Source: Pseudomonas farsensis (lineage in GTDB: Bacteria > Pseudomonadota > Gammaproteobacteria > Pseudomonadales > Pseudomonadaceae). Taken from it: a stretch of DNA of 64,000 nt. The notes under the pieces are model-generated. The model saw only the letters and a list, made by a program, of their open reading frames with translations. It ran no database searches and had not been told where the DNA came from. A program made the position numbers and the translations under genes. Shown here piece after piece: positions 1 through 10,435 of the stretch; the first letter of the stretch is position 1; every line of letters starts with the position of its first letter. The DNA is taken from the NCBI RefSeq assembly GCF_014268805.2, contig NZ_JABWRF020000002.1, forward strand, positions 124,001 to 188,000. The letters are read 5' to 3'.

Positions 1-893
1 ACCTGTCGCACTGGGTGTTCGCGATGTTCGGCTGGAACGTGCCGATGATCTACTGCCTGTTGTTCGGCGCGCTGATCTCGCCCACCGACCCGATTGCCGT
101 GCTCGGTGCCCTGCGTACTGCCAATGCGCCCAAACCGCTGAAAACCACGATTGTCGGCGAGTCACTGTTCAACGATGGCACAGCAGTTGTGGTGTTCACC
201 GTGCTGCTGGGCATCATCCAGCTGGGTGAAACCCCAAGCGTTGCCGACACGGCTATCTTGTTCGCCCGTGAAGCCATTGGCGGCGTGGTGTTCGGCGGCG
301 TGATGGGCTACGCCATCTATCGCATGATCAAGAGCGTCGAGCAGTATCAGGTTGAGGTGATGCTGACCCTGGCGCTGGTGATCGGCGGCTCGGCAATGTG
401 CTACGAACTGCACGTCTCGGCACCGATCGCGATGGTGGTGGCAGGCCTGATCATCGGCAACCTGGGCCGAAACCTGGCGATGAACGACATGACTCGCCGC
501 TACATGGATGGTTTCTGGGAACTGATCGACGACATGCTCAATGCGCTGCTGTTCGCGCTGATTGGCCTTGAGCTGTTGCTACTGCCGTTCAACTGGATGC
601 ACCTGGCGGCCGGTAGCGTGCTGGCGCTGGCGGTGCTGCTGTCGCGCCTGCTGACCGTCGCCCCGGCCATCGTGCTGCTGCGCCGCTGGCGCCCGGTGCC
701 GCAAGGCACCATCCGGGTACTGACCTGGGGTGGCCTGCGTGGCGGCGTGTCGGTGGCCTTGGCACTGTCGCTGCCGATGGGCGAAGAGCGTGACCTGTTG
801 CTGTCGATCACCTATATCGTGGTGCTGTCATCGATCCTGGTGCAGGGCCTGAGCATTGGCAAAGTGGTGCGCCGGGTGAGCGCACAGGCTTGA
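1..893 (+). CDS. CPA1-type Na+/H+ (cation/proton) antiporter, C-terminal part
   Basis: The reading frame is open from base 3 and enters the window already inside the gene, so the N-terminus is missing. About 297 residues remain, made of successive hydrophobic helices. The segment SPTDPIAVLGALR followed by GESLFNDGTAVVVF is the signature of CPA1/NhaP antiporters; the Asn-Asp pair lies in the ion-binding centre of that family. A late GLRGGVSVALALSL segment is also typical. It is an inner-membrane protein exchanging Na+ (or K+) for H+. No cytoplasmic regulatory tail follows the last helix. Family assignment is firm; the ion is inferred. Confidence 0.85.
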   Translation, partial: LSHWVFAMFGWNVPMIYCLLFGALISPTDPIAVLGALRTANAPKPLKTTIVGESLFNDGTAVVVFTVLLGIIQLGETPSVADTAILFAREAIGGVVFGGVMGYAIYRMIKSVEQYQVEVMLTLALVIGGSAMCYELHVSAPIAMVVAGLIIGNLGRNLAMNDMTRRYMDGFWELIDDMLNALLFALIGLELLLLPFNWMHLAAGSVLALAVLLSRLLTVAPAIVLLRRWRPVPQGTIRVLTWGGLRGGVSVALALSLPMGEERDLLLSITYIVVLSSILVQGLSIGKVVRRVSAQA

Positions 894-1274
894 GAATGAA
901 GGGGCCGCGCTGCGGCCCATCGCAGGCTATCGCCAGCTCCTACAGGAATCTGGGCCAGCCCTCGCTATTGTGACTGTGCGCGGTCTCTGTGGGAGATTCT
1001 ATGGTTTTGTACAAACCTGTTTCCGCCAGACATATCTCCTTGTGGCGAACTCCTTTGTGGCGAGCGGGCTTGTCCCGCGTTGGGCTGCGCAGCAGCCCCT
1101 GGGGTTTTCAGGGCTGCTGCGCAGCCCAACGCGGGACAAGCCCGCTCGCCACGACTCTCTATCATTTCCTGCAGGATTGGGTCCAACCAGCAATGTTGCG
1201 GTTGAGCACGGCCTGCGTGAGCTGGCGATAGCCTGCGATGGGCTGCGATGGGCTGCAAAGCAGCCCCCCCTTCA
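894..1274. repeat. Gene-free gap with nested palindromes (composite REP-type element, copy 1)
   Basis: The core is a perfect 42-bp inverted repeat, arms 1057-1098 and 1111-1152, separated by 12 nt. It is flanked by an outer inverted pair (about 922-940 with 1219-1237, built on GCAGGCTATCGCCAGCTC). Between them lies the module GTGGGAGATTCTATGG at 989-1004. The segment 989-1211 recurs, with scattered differences, at 32572-32778. The short reading frames here are by-products of the palindrome. The antiporter gene ends on one side and the convergent thioesterase gene on the other, so the element may also act as a terminator. Confidence 0.85.
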
Positions 1275-1676
1275 TCACTCCACCGCGCTGTCCGGGAACT
1301 GGTCCTGCACGTATTTGATCTCGGTGCGCCCGTGGGCTGCCGGCAGGCCGTCGTCGCCCAGGTTGACGAACACCATCTTGTCGACGGTCAGGATGCTCTT
1401 GCGGGTGATCTTGTTGCGCACTTCGCACTTCAGGGTGATCGAGGTGCGGCCAAACTCGGTGGCGGTGATACCCAGCTCGATGATGTCGCCCTGGCGCGAG
1501 GCGCTGACGAAGTTGATTTCGGAAATGTACTTGGTCACCACACGCTGGTTGCCCAGCTGGACGATGGCGTAGATCGCCGCTTCTTCGTCGATCCAGCGCA
1601 GCAGGCTGCCACCGAACAAGGTGCCGTTGGGGTTGAGGTCTTCGGGCTTTACCCATTTGCGGGTGTGAAAGTTCAT
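1275..1676 (-). CDS. Acyl-CoA thioesterase, YciA-like hotdog-fold
   Basis: This 133-residue protein is a single hotdog domain, which hydrolyses acyl-CoA to free acid and CoA in the cytoplasm. Visible motifs are NPNGTLFGGSLLRWIDEEAA near residues 16-35, where the helix acidic residue of the YciA/acyl-CoA hydrolase family lies, and a central VTKYISEINFVSASRQGD strand pair. The ATG at 1676 is preceded by a purine-rich stretch (AGGAGT on the minus strand), so the start is well supported. It stands alone between a repeat and the divergent ahcY control region. Substrate chain length cannot be read from the sequence. Confidence 0.85.
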   Translation of the reverse strand: MNFHTRKWVKPEDLNPNGTLFGGSLLRWIDEEAAIYAIVQLGNQRVVTKYISEINFVSASRQGDIIELGITATEFGRTSITLKCEVRNKITRKSILTVDKMVFVNLGDDGLPAAHGRTEIKYVQDQFPDSAVE

Positions 1677-1765
1677 TGGTACTCCTGACCTGCGGTTTGA
1701 CGTGCAGCCATGATGGCAGACCGGCGGGTCACTGATCCATTGAGGATCGACTATCGTCTCGATAA

Positions 1766-3382
<1,617 letters not shown>

Positions 3383-3406
3383 TCAGCGGCAAGCTTTGAG
3401 CTGCTA

Positions 3407-3446
3407 GCTGCAAGTAACGGCAGTCTGCGTACTCGCCGCTTGCAGC
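3407..3446. repeat. Inverted repeat of the AAGCTGCAAG family
   Basis: GCTGCAAG (3407-3414) and CTTGCAGC (3439-3446) form an 8-bp inverted pair within a longer imperfect dyad just after ahcY. The same words recur around gshB, near 25482-25520 and 26607-26690, so this is a small dispersed repeat and not a gene-specific site. Confidence 0.55.
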
Positions 3447-3474
3447 TTGGGCAGCCACGATCTTGAACGATGCC

Positions 3475-3508
3475 AAGCCAGATCGGCCTTCACCGATCTG
3501 GCTTTTAC
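3475..3508 (+). terminator. Intrinsic terminator after ahcY
   Basis: AAGCCAGATCGG (3475-3486) and CCGATCTGGCTT (3493-3504) form a perfect 12-bp stem with a 6-nt loop, followed by a short T run. It lies between ahcY and metF, so metF probably has its own promoter or depends on read-through. Confidence 0.85.
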
Positions 3509-3550
3509 TTGCAGCTTGTAGCTAGCCACTTGCTGCTCGAGGAAAGAGTG

Positions 3551-4396
3551 ATGTCACAAGAACGCCGCTACAGTTTCGAATTCTTCCCGACCAAGACCGA
3601 CGCCGGCCACGAGAAACTGATGGGCGTTGCCCGCCAGCTGGCCAGCTACAATCCGGATTTCTTCTCCTGCACCTACGGTGCCGGGGGCTCGACCCGCGAC
3701 CGCACCCTGAACACCGTGCTGCAGCTTGAGCACGAAGTGAAGGTGCCGGCCGCACCGCACCTGTCCTGCGTCGGCGACAGCAAGGATGACCTGCGCAGCC
3801 TGCTGGCCGAATACCAGGCCGCCGGCATCAAGCGCATCGTCGCCCTGCGCGGTGACCTGCCGTCGGGCATGGGCATGGCCAGCGGTGAGCTGCGCTACGC
3901 CAGCGACCTGGTCGAGTTCATCCGCCAGGAGACCGGCGACCACTTCCACCTGGAAGTCGCCGCCTACCCGGAGATGCACCCGCAGGCGCGCAACTTCGAG
4001 GACGACCTGGCCAACTTTGTGCACAAGGTCAAGGCCGGTGCCGACAGCGCCATCACCCAGTACTTCTTCAACGCCGACAGCTACTTCTACTTCGTCGAGC
4101 GTGCGCAGAAGCTGGGCGTCGACATCCCCGTGGTGCCAGGCATCATGCCGATCACCAACTACAGCAAGCTGGCCCGCTTCTCCGATGCCTGCGGCGCCGA
4201 GATTCCACGCTGGATCCGCAAGCAGCTCGAAGCCTACGGCGACGACACCGCCAGCATCCAGGCCTTCGGTGAAGAAGTCATCAGCCACATGTGCGAACAA
4301 CTGCTGCAAGGCGGCGCACCGGGGCTGCACTTCTACACCCTGAACCAGGCCGAGCCGAGCCTGGCGATCTGGAACAACCTGAAGCTGCCACGCTGA
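3551..4396 (+). CDS. metF: 5,10-methylenetetrahydrofolate reductase
   Basis: MetF reduces 5,10-methylene-THF to 5-methyl-THF, the methyl donor for homocysteine methylation. It therefore completes the cycle served by ahcY just upstream. The product is 281 residues, the normal length of the bacterial FAD enzyme. Family motifs are YSFEFFPTKT at the N-terminus (the catalytic Glu lies in this segment), CTYGAGGSTRDRT, the folate-binding VALRGDLP and GIMPITNYSKL. The ATG at 3551 follows GAGGAAAGAG at good spacing; an upstream in-frame start would lie inside the terminator hairpin and is unlikely. Confidence 0.96.
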   Translation: MSQERRYSFEFFPTKTDAGHEKLMGVARQLASYNPDFFSCTYGAGGSTRDRTLNTVLQLEHEVKVPAAPHLSCVGDSKDDLRSLLAEYQAAGIKRIVALRGDLPSGMGMASGELRYASDLVEFIRQETGDHFHLEVAAYPEMHPQARNFEDDLANFVHKVKAGADSAITQYFFNADSYFYFVERAQKLGVDIPVVPGIMPITNYSKLARFSDACGAEIPRWIRKQLEAYGDDTASIQAFGEEVISHMCEQLLQGGAPGLHFYTLNQAEPSLAIWNNLKLPR

Positions 4397-4402
4397 AGGT
4401 GG

Positions 4403-4441
4403 CGGGCAAGGCCTTGGCAGCGTTCAAGGCCTGGCCCGTGG
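4403..4441. repeat. Hairpin after metF
   Basis: GGGCAAGGCCTTG and CAAGGCCTGGCCC form an imperfect stem just after the metF stop codon. There is no clear T run, so it is only a possible terminator. Confidence 0.4.
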
Positions 4442-4484
4442 CAGTTCACTGGTGATTGCTGCCCGCCCAGCGTACTCTCGCCCC

Positions 4485-5264
4485 ATGCGCACGTTCCTGC
4501 TCCCTCTTCTGCTGCTGCTTGCCAGCCTGAGCCCCTTGGCCCAGGCCGAACGCCTGCGCATCGTCAGTGACGAATGGGCGCCGTATTTCTACCAGGAAGA
4601 CGGCGAGTTCAAGGGCGTCGACTACGACGTTGTCAGCGAAGTGTTCACTCGGCTGGGTGTTCAGGTGGACTGGGAACTGATGCCCTGGAAGCGCTGCCTG
4701 GCGATGGTGCATGACGGCCAGGTGGACGGCGTGCTGGATATTTTCAAGATGCCGGGCCGCGATGGTTACCTGATCTACCCCAACGAGCCGCTCTCGCAGG
4801 TCGAGTTCGTGCTGTACCAGGCCAGCGCCCGCCCGCACCGCATCGAGCATATCGACGACCTGGCGGGGCTTACGGTTGGCACATCACCGGGCTACACCTA
4901 CGGTGGCGCGTTCAGCGACTCACCGCTGTTTCGCCGCGAACCTGCGCCTACGCAGCAGGCCAATTTCGGCAAACTGGCGCTCGGGCGCATCGATTTACTG
5001 CTGACAGACCGCCGCGTGGGGCGTTTTTTGCGTCGGCAAATGGCGCTTGAACAACGCGTCGAAGAATTGCCACTGGTGATCAATCAGCAGCCGCAATTCC
5101 TCGCGCTGGCCCGAAAACCGGGGCGCGAGGCCTTGGCGACGGCGTTTTCCGAGGAGTTGCAGCGGTTTCGCCGGGAGCCGGCCTATGCCGCCATCCAGAC
5201 CCGTTACGACCCTGGCCCGCATTTTCCTGTCACCGTTGAGCAGCAGGAAAGCAGCACACACTGA
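4485..5264 (+). CDS. Periplasmic solute-binding protein of family 3 (SBP_bac_3), orphan
   Basis: About 259 residues. The ATG at 4485 gives a classical signal peptide (MRTFLLPLLLLLASLSPLAQA) with cleavage after AQA; an in-frame GTG at 4452 would bury it. The mature part starts LRIVSDEWAPYFYQEDGEFKGVDYDVV, the beginning of the family 3 amino-acid/polar-compound binding fold, and later has LAGLTVGTSPGYTYG, typical of lobe 2. No permease or ATPase gene is adjacent, so it either serves a transporter encoded elsewhere or has a sensory role. Its ligand cannot be predicted. Confidence 0.8.
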   Translation: MRTFLLPLLLLLASLSPLAQAERLRIVSDEWAPYFYQEDGEFKGVDYDVVSEVFTRLGVQVDWELMPWKRCLAMVHDGQVDGVLDIFKMPGRDGYLIYPNEPLSQVEFVLYQASARPHRIEHIDDLAGLTVGTSPGYTYGGAFSDSPLFRREPAPTQQANFGKLALGRIDLLLTDRRVGRFLRRQMALEQRVEELPLVINQQPQFLALARKPGREALATAFSEELQRFRREPAYAAIQTRYDPGPHFPVTVEQQESSTH

Positions 5265-5273
5265 TTGCTCTGT

Positions 5274-5489
5274 TATACTCGGGCCTTCCCGCCCGGCTCA
5301 CGCCCGGACGCTCGGCTTCAACCCCGGCATCTCGACCCGCAGCAGCGCACCCCCCCGGTGCCCACTTGCCGCTTCCCGGATGCAGGGTGAACGCCCAGCT
5401 GGACCGGACGCGATCGCATCCCTCCGATGCCTTTCGCGCCAGGCAGAACACCCCCATAGGGCCCAGCCCTCACGAGAACAGGATCGCCC
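5274..5489 (+). promoter_or_regulatory. Probable promoter -10 and long leader of rhlE
   Basis: A good -10 box TATACT lies at 5274-5279, just after the preceding stop codon, but no convincing -35 box sits 17 nt upstream. If it is used, rhlE mRNA begins with a leader of about 205 nt rich in short self-complementary GC segments. Long structured leaders are common for DEAD-box helicase genes and often carry autoregulation or cold control. No reading frame in the leader looks real. Confidence 0.5.
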
Positions 5490-7406
5490 ATGTCCTTTGC
5501 TTCCCTCGGTCTCTCCGAGGCACTTGTCCGCGCTATCGAGGCAGCGGGCTATACCCAGCCCACTCCCGTGCAACAGCGGGCTATTCCCGCCGTGTTGCAA
5601 GGCAGCGATCTGATGGTCGCCGCGCAGACAGGTACCGGTAAAACCGGTGGCTTCGCGCTACCGATCCTTGAGCGCCTGTTCCCGGGTGGCCACCCCGACA
5701 AGTCGCAGCGCCACGGCCCGCGCCAACCGCGCGTGCTGGTGCTGACGCCAACCCGCGAACTGGCCGCCCAGGTGCATGACAGCTTCAAAGTCTACGCCCG
5801 CGAGCTGAACTTCATCAGCGCCTGCATCTTCGGCGGTGTCGGCATGAACCCGCAGGTGCAGGCCATGGCCAAGGGTGTCGACGTGCTCGTCGCCTGCCCA
5901 GGCCGCCTGCTCGACCTCGCCGGCCAAGGCAGCGTCGACCTGTCGCGGGTCGAAATCCTGGTACTGGACGAAGCCGACCGCATGCTCGACATGGGCTTCA
6001 TCCATGACGTGAAGAAGGTCCTGGCACGCCTGCCGAGCAAGCGCCAGAACCTGCTGTTCTCGGCGACCTTCTCCAAGGACATCACCGACCTTGCCGACAA
6101 GTTGCTGCACAACCCCGAGCGCATCGAGGTCACGCCGCCCAACACCACGGTCGAGCGTATCGAGCAACGCGCATTCCGCCTGCCTGCCAGCCACAAGCGT
6201 TCGCTGCTGGCGCACCTGATCACCGTCGGTGCCTGGGAACAAGTGCTGGTGTTCACCCGCACCAAGCACGGCGCCAACCGCCTGGCCGAATACCTCGAAA
6301 AGCACGGCCTGACCGCCGCCGCGATTCACGGCAACAAGAGCCAGAACGCGCGTACCAAGGCACTGGCCGACTTCAAGGCCAACGCTGTTCGCGTGCTGGT
6401 AGCCACCGATATCGCCGCCCGCGGCCTGGATATCGACCAACTGCCCCACGTGGTCAACTTCGAGCTGCCTAACGTCGAAGAAGACTACGTACACCGTATT
6501 GGCCGTACTGGCCGTGCGGGCCGTTCGGGCGAGGCGATTTCGCTGGTCGCCCCGGACGAAGAAAAACTGCTCAAGAGCATCGAGCGCGTCACCCGCCAGA
6601 AGATCCCGGACGGCGACCTGATGGGCTTCGATGCTTCGCAAGTCGAAGTTGAAAAACCCGAAGTGCGCGAACGCCCGCAAAACAACGGTCGCGGTGGTCG
6701 CAACCAGCAGCCACGCAGCGAAGGCAGCAAAGACGGCAGCGGCGGGCGCAAGGACAAGGGCAAGGACAAAGGCCGTAACAAGCCAGCCTCAGCCGAAAAG
6801 CCTGCAGAAAAGTCTGCTGACAAGCCACAGGGCCAGCAACGCAAGCCGCGGGACCAGAAGCCACGTCAGCAACAAGGCGCATCGGCCCAGAAGGCAGCTC
6901 CGGCAGCTTCCGGCAACCGTGACCCGGAAGTGTTCCTGGACGATGATGTGGATAACTTCGGTAACCGCGCCGACTACGTAAGCCCCTATCAGAACGCCAA
7001 GAACCAAGGCCGCAACCGTCGCCCCGGTGGCGGAGGTACGACCGGCCAGGGCCAGCCAGCCCCACGTAGCGGTGGCGGCGGTCAGGGTCAGGGTCAAGGC
7101 CGCAGCAATGGGCAGGGCCAAGGCCAGCCTCGCCAAGGCCAGAACCAGGGCAGCGGCGAAAAACGTCCGCGCAGTGGTGGCAGCAATGGCGGTGGCACCC
7201 GTCGCGACAATAATGGCGGCCGTAACCGTCGTGATGACGCCCAGCGTCAAGAGCCAGCCGTGCGTAACCCGCGCGACTCGCAACCGGCACCGGTGATCAT
7301 CCGCAAAGAGTCCAAGCTCGACCGTTTCCCGACGCCTGAGCAACTCGAAGACCTGCCAAGCCGCCCACGCGGCGAGCGCCCGGCGCTGCTTACCCGCAAG
7401 GGTTGA
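5490..7406 (+). CDS. rhlE: ATP-dependent DEAD-box RNA helicase, RhlE type with long basic tail
   Basis: An RNA unwinding enzyme, 638 residues. The first 380 or so hold the two RecA-like domains with all helicase motifs: the Q motif near the N-terminus, [10 protein letters not shown] with Lys51, PTRELA, DEAD at 160-163, SAT, ARGLDI and [10 protein letters not shown]. The last 250 residues are low-complexity, rich in Gly, Gln, Arg, Lys and Asn, and probably disordered and RNA-binding. It ends in a conserved-looking [19 protein letters not shown] segment. E. coli RhlE is much shorter; long tails are common in pseudomonads. The ATG at 5490 follows GAACAGGA. A strong terminator follows the gene. 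Confidence 0.94.
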   Translation: MSFASLGLSEALVRAIEAAGYTQPTPVQQRAIPAVLQGSDLMVAAQTGTGKTGGFALPILERLFPGGHPDKSQRHGPRQPRVLVLTPTRELAAQVHDSFKVYARELNFISACIFGGVGMNPQVQAMAKGVDVLVACPGRLLDLAGQGSVDLSRVEILVLDEADRMLDMGFIHDVKKVLARLPSKRQNLLFSATFSKDITDLADKLLHNPERIEVTPPNTTVERIEQRAFRLPASHKRSLLAHLITVGAWEQVLVFTRTKHGANRLAEYLEKHGLTAAAIHGNKSQNARTKALADFKANAVRVLVATDIAARGLDIDQLPHVVNFELPNVEEDYVHRIGRTGRAGRSGEAISLVAPDEEKLLKSIERVTRQKIPDGDLMGFDASQVEVEKPEVRERPQNNGRGGRNQQPRSEGSKDGSGGRKDKGKDKGRNKPASAEKPAEKSADKPQGQQRKPRDQKPRQQQGASAQKAAPAASGNRDPEVFLDDDVDNFGNRADYVSPYQNAKNQGRNRRPGGGGTTGQGQPAPRSGGGGQGQGQGRSNGQGQGQPRQGQNQGSGEKRPRSGGSNGGGTRRDNNGGRNRRDDAQRQEPAVRNPRDSQPAPVIIRKESKLDRFPTPEQLEDLPSRPRGERPALLTRKG

Positions 7407-7463
7407 GTGCCTGATCGGCGCCGAAGTGCCTCCCAGAGGGGATACTTCAGCTGATGTACCAAG

Positions 7464-7493
7464 AACGCTGCCCGTCAGGGCGGCGTTTTTTTT
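7464..7493 (+). terminator. Intrinsic terminator after rhlE
   Basis: AACGCTGCCC and GGGCGGCGTT form a 10-bp stem (one G-T pair) with loop GTCA, followed by an unbroken run of eight T. Confidence 0.92.
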
Positions 7494-7597
7494 GGCCGAA
7501 CATTGCCCTCCCCTACTGATGACCTGGCAATTCTGTCAGCTGTTCGACATGCCCGTTAAGTGGAATCATCCATAAACCTTCAAACGGGGTGTTCACT

Positions 7598-9184
7598 ATG
7601 CTCAGCCAATCGCACGCATCCGTCCCGGTCAATAACCTATGCTTATCGGGTGATTCCAATTTTGGTTCCCACTGTACCGAACTTATCGAAGACGATGCTC
7701 CCGCCGCGCTTTACGATGTTCAACCGGTCATCCTCAACCTGTCCCTCGCAATAACTCAATCTGTGGAAGTCAGGGGTTCGACCTCCGCACAGGGAGGCTA
7801 TGCAGAAGCCTACTCACAAGGCGTATGGAAGCCTTTTGCAAACGTCAACTCAGCTGGGCATTTCGAAAACCTGGACCTGCCACGTAGCTATCTGGATGGG
7901 CAACGCATTCGCGTGCGTATCCGCAACGTTCAAATATCCCTGACGGTAGTGGCAGACAATTTTTTCCCACATTCACGCTCGCTATCCATCCCCCACACTC
8001 GCGGCGCGAAGGCAGACGCTGATTACTATCAATGGCGCCTGCAATGGGCCGATTACCAACCGACCGGCTACAGCTTGCCTGCACAGACCGGGGCGTCGGT
8101 ATGGCTGCTTGGCGATGACGAGGATGTCACGCTCTATATTGGCACCCAAGGGATGGCGCAAAAGCTGGATCGTTCCAGACAGACAGCCAATATGCGCCGC
8201 TTTGTATTGAAGCGTGGTGAAAATATTCTGCCCGCTGACGAAACCGGTGGCGTCATCCATATCAGAAATGTCGGGCATGGTAGTTGCCAGCTGATATTAG
8301 ATGAACGTTTCCAACCCATCCCCTATTACATAAAGGGCCATACAACCATGCAGGAGTGGCATCGAATGTTTGAGCTGACGATGAGTATCGACCCACGTTC
8401 GGAACTACAACTGGTGGGTGACCGCGTCGTGATATGTGCTTATTTGGATACTTACAGACACCACAGACAAGGCAGCGCCGAAGAGCTCGTCCACTCCCAC
8501 GAAGAGACCTTGAGAATTGAAGCGTTGGCTGCAGGCCTCGACGGCTCCTCCGAGCAACATACCCGAAGCAATATGTGGATCTATGCCGTGGAGTCGCGCT
8601 CGACGTTTTCCCCACATGCCACCACGGGTTATATCGGTTTGCCGCATGGCAATAGTAGCTACATGGCAGCGCTGGTCGGTGGTAGGGCACACCATCAATG
8701 GGTGACCCTGCATGAATACGGCCACCATTTCCAGACGCGGACCAACGGAGATAATGCGCTGTTCAGGGAAAATACGGTCAACATCTATGCCCTCGCCGTT
8801 ATGCGACATTACGACAACGAGTACACACCTGTATTCCCCAACCGATGGGAAGCTTTGTCTGCCTGGTTACAGCGGCCAATGGGAACTAACAACTATCAGG
8901 AATCGCCCGACACCCAAGCCATATTCGAACAGTTGCGTATAGGCCTGGGCAACCACACGCTTACCGCTTGGGACCGTTACACGCGCGAATATACCAGCGC
9001 GCCGTACGACTTGGCCGCTGCGCTGCTGTCGTTGTGCCAAGCAGCACAGAGGGACTTGGCGGACTTCTATATCGCCTGGGGGCTCATCAAGGAAGCCGAT
9101 GCTACCTGGGTGGCAATCAAGGCTTTGAACCTTGCGCCCGCACCGCAGAACCTGACAAGCATCAGGCCTTACGTCGCCCATTAA
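7598..9184 (+). CDS. M60-like (enhancin-type) zinc metallopeptidase
   Basis: A 528-residue protein. HEYGHHFQ at residues 372-379 is a gluzincin HExxH zinc site, and a third-ligand glutamate (Glu391) follows within RENTVNIYALAV. This HExGH-x(8-28)-E arrangement with the trailing VNIY block is the mark of peptidase family M60/M60-like. By family knowledge these enzymes cut heavily glycosylated proteins such as mucins and insect peritrophic-matrix proteins. The N-terminal half is probably a beta-sandwich. No signal peptide is seen after either possible start (GTG 7589 or ATG 7598), which is odd for an enzyme of extracellular targets. Codon use is less GC-biased than in the neighbours. It stands alone between two terminators, which suggests acquisition as a single gene. 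Confidence 0.85.
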   Translation: MLSQSHASVPVNNLCLSGDSNFGSHCTELIEDDAPAALYDVQPVILNLSLAITQSVEVRGSTSAQGGYAEAYSQGVWKPFANVNSAGHFENLDLPRSYLDGQRIRVRIRNVQISLTVVADNFFPHSRSLSIPHTRGAKADADYYQWRLQWADYQPTGYSLPAQTGASVWLLGDDEDVTLYIGTQGMAQKLDRSRQTANMRRFVLKRGENILPADETGGVIHIRNVGHGSCQLILDERFQPIPYYIKGHTTMQEWHRMFELTMSIDPRSELQLVGDRVVICAYLDTYRHHRQGSAEELVHSHEETLRIEALAAGLDGSSEQHTRSNMWIYAVESRSTFSPHATTGYIGLPHGNSSYMAALVGGRAHHQWVTLHEYGHHFQTRTNGDNALFRENTVNIYALAVMRHYDNEYTPVFPNRWEALSAWLQRPMGTNNYQESPDTQAIFEQLRIGLGNHTLTAWDRYTREYTSAPYDLAAALLSLCQAAQRDLADFYIAWGLIKEADATWVAIKALNLAPAPQNLTSIRPYVAH

Positions 9185-9226
9185 GTTTGCAACGCATGTG
9201 AAAACCCAACCGCTGTGCCAAACGAA

Positions 9227-9253
9227 AACGCCGCCCATTGGGCGGCGTTCTTG
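9227..9253. terminator. Bidirectional intrinsic terminator
   Basis: AACGCCGCCC (9227-9236) and GGGCGGCGTT (9240-9249) form a perfect 10-bp stem with a 3-nt loop. It lies between the convergent metallopeptidase and yceI genes. The minus strand gives the better T-rich tail. Confidence 0.85.
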
Positions 9254-9270
9254 TTACGGGTGCAGCAACA

Positions 9271-9849
9271 TTACTTCTGTTTCACGCCTTCAACACTGAT
9301 GTCCAGGTCGAGGGTCTGCGAAGTCGGGCCTGGGCCTTTGATGCCGAAGTCGTTCAGGTTAAGCGTGGTCTTGGCGTTGAAGCCGGCGCGCTCGCCGCCC
9401 CATGGGTCTTTGCCCTCACCGTTGAACACTGCCTTGAAGGTGACCGGCTTGGTCACGCCGTGCAGGGTCAGGTCGCCGGTCACGTCAGCGGTCTTGTCAC
9501 CGGTGGACTTGACGGCGGTGGAGACGAACTTGGCTTCTGGGTACTTCTTCACATCCAGGAAGTCGGCGCTGGCGATGTGCTTGTCACGCTCGGCGTGGTT
9601 GGACCACAGGCTGGCGGTTTTCAGGTCGACGCTGATCTTGCTGGCTTCAGGCTTGGCGCTGTCCCAGGTGAAGTTGCCGTCGAAGTCCTTGAAGGTACCG
9701 TGGATGAAGCTGTAGCCCAGGTGGCTGATCTTCCAGTCAACGAACGCGTGCTGGCCTTCCTTGTCGATCTTGTATTCGGCAGCCATGGCCTGGCCGGCCG
9801 AGAGCAGAGCGGTACCGAGCGCCAGAGCGGCAAAAGTCTTTTTCAACAT
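9271..9849 (-). CDS. yceI: YceI-family periplasmic lipocalin-like protein
   Basis: A 192-residue secreted protein. The start at 9849 gives a signal peptide ([19 protein letters not shown], cleaved near AMA-AEY); the open frame upstream overlaps the preceding gene and is not used. The mature protein shows the YceI pattern: [20 protein letters not shown], then [13 protein letters not shown], and a C-terminal NDFGIKGP strand. The fold is a beta-barrel that binds isoprenoid-like lipids in known members. It lies 34 nt after the cytochrome b561 gene and is probably cotranscribed with it, the yceJ-yceI arrangement seen in many proteobacteria. Exact role unknown. Confidence 0.92.
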   Translation of the reverse strand: MLKKTFAALALGTALLSAGQAMAAEYKIDKEGQHAFVDWKISHLGYSFIHGTFKDFDGNFTWDSAKPEASKISVDLKTASLWSNHAERDKHIASADFLDVKKYPEAKFVSTAVKSTGDKTADVTGDLTLHGVTKPVTFKAVFNGEGKDPWGGERAGFNAKTTLNLNDFGIKGPGPTSQTLDLDISVEGVKQK

Positions 9850-9883
9850 CGTTAATTCCTTCCTTTGCAATTGAGGTTGAGAG

Positions 9884-10435
9884 TCAAGCTTTGCGGCCCA
9901 GCATGCGAGTGAGGGTCGCGTCACGGTCGATGAAATGATGCTTGAGTGCCGCAAGGCCATGGAGCACGGCAAAAATCACCAGGCCCCAGGCCAGCCACAG
10001 GTGCACAACCCCGGCAACATCGGCCTGGTCAGGCAGGTCGCTGATCAGCGCCGGCACTTCGAACAAGCCAAACACCGGGATGCCCACGCCGTCGGCGGTG
10101 GAAATCAGGTAGCCCGCCGCCATGACTGCGAACAACCCTGCATACAATGCCAGATGCCCAAGTTTTGCGGCGATGCGGGTCAGCGGGCCGTGGTTGGCCG
10201 GTGCCGGAGGCGGCGGGCTGACGAAGCGCCAGAGCACGCGCAACAGCATGACGGCCAGCAACACCAGGCCGATGCTCTTGTGCAGGTCTGGCCCGGTTTT
10301 GCGCCATGGGCTGTAGTAATCCAGGCCCACCATCCACAGGCCCAGGCCGAACAGGCCGAAAACCGCCAGCGCGACGCCCCAATGCAGGGCCATGCTGACC
10401 ACGCCGTAGCGTGAAGGTGAGTTGCGCAGTTGCAT
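9884..10435 (-). CDS. yceJ: Cytochrome b561 (YceJ type)
   Basis: A 183-residue inner-membrane protein with four hydrophobic helices. Histidines suited to bind two haems lie in SMALHWG (near residue 18), PDLHKSIG (near 52), and the later VVHLWLAWG and AVLHG helices. Members pass electrons between the quinone pool and periplasmic acceptors. It is the first gene of a probable two-gene unit with yceI. The minus-strand ATG at 10435 is preceded by an AT-rich region of about 130 nt that should contain the promoter. Confidence 0.88.
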   Translation of the reverse strand: MQLRNSPSRYGVVSMALHWGVALAVFGLFGLGLWMVGLDYYSPWRKTGPDLHKSIGLVLLAVMLLRVLWRFVSPPPPAPANHGPLTRIAAKLGHLALYAGLFAVMAAGYLISTADGVGIPVFGLFEVPALISDLPDQADVAGVVHLWLAWGLVIFAVLHGLAALKHHFIDRDATLTRMLGRKA

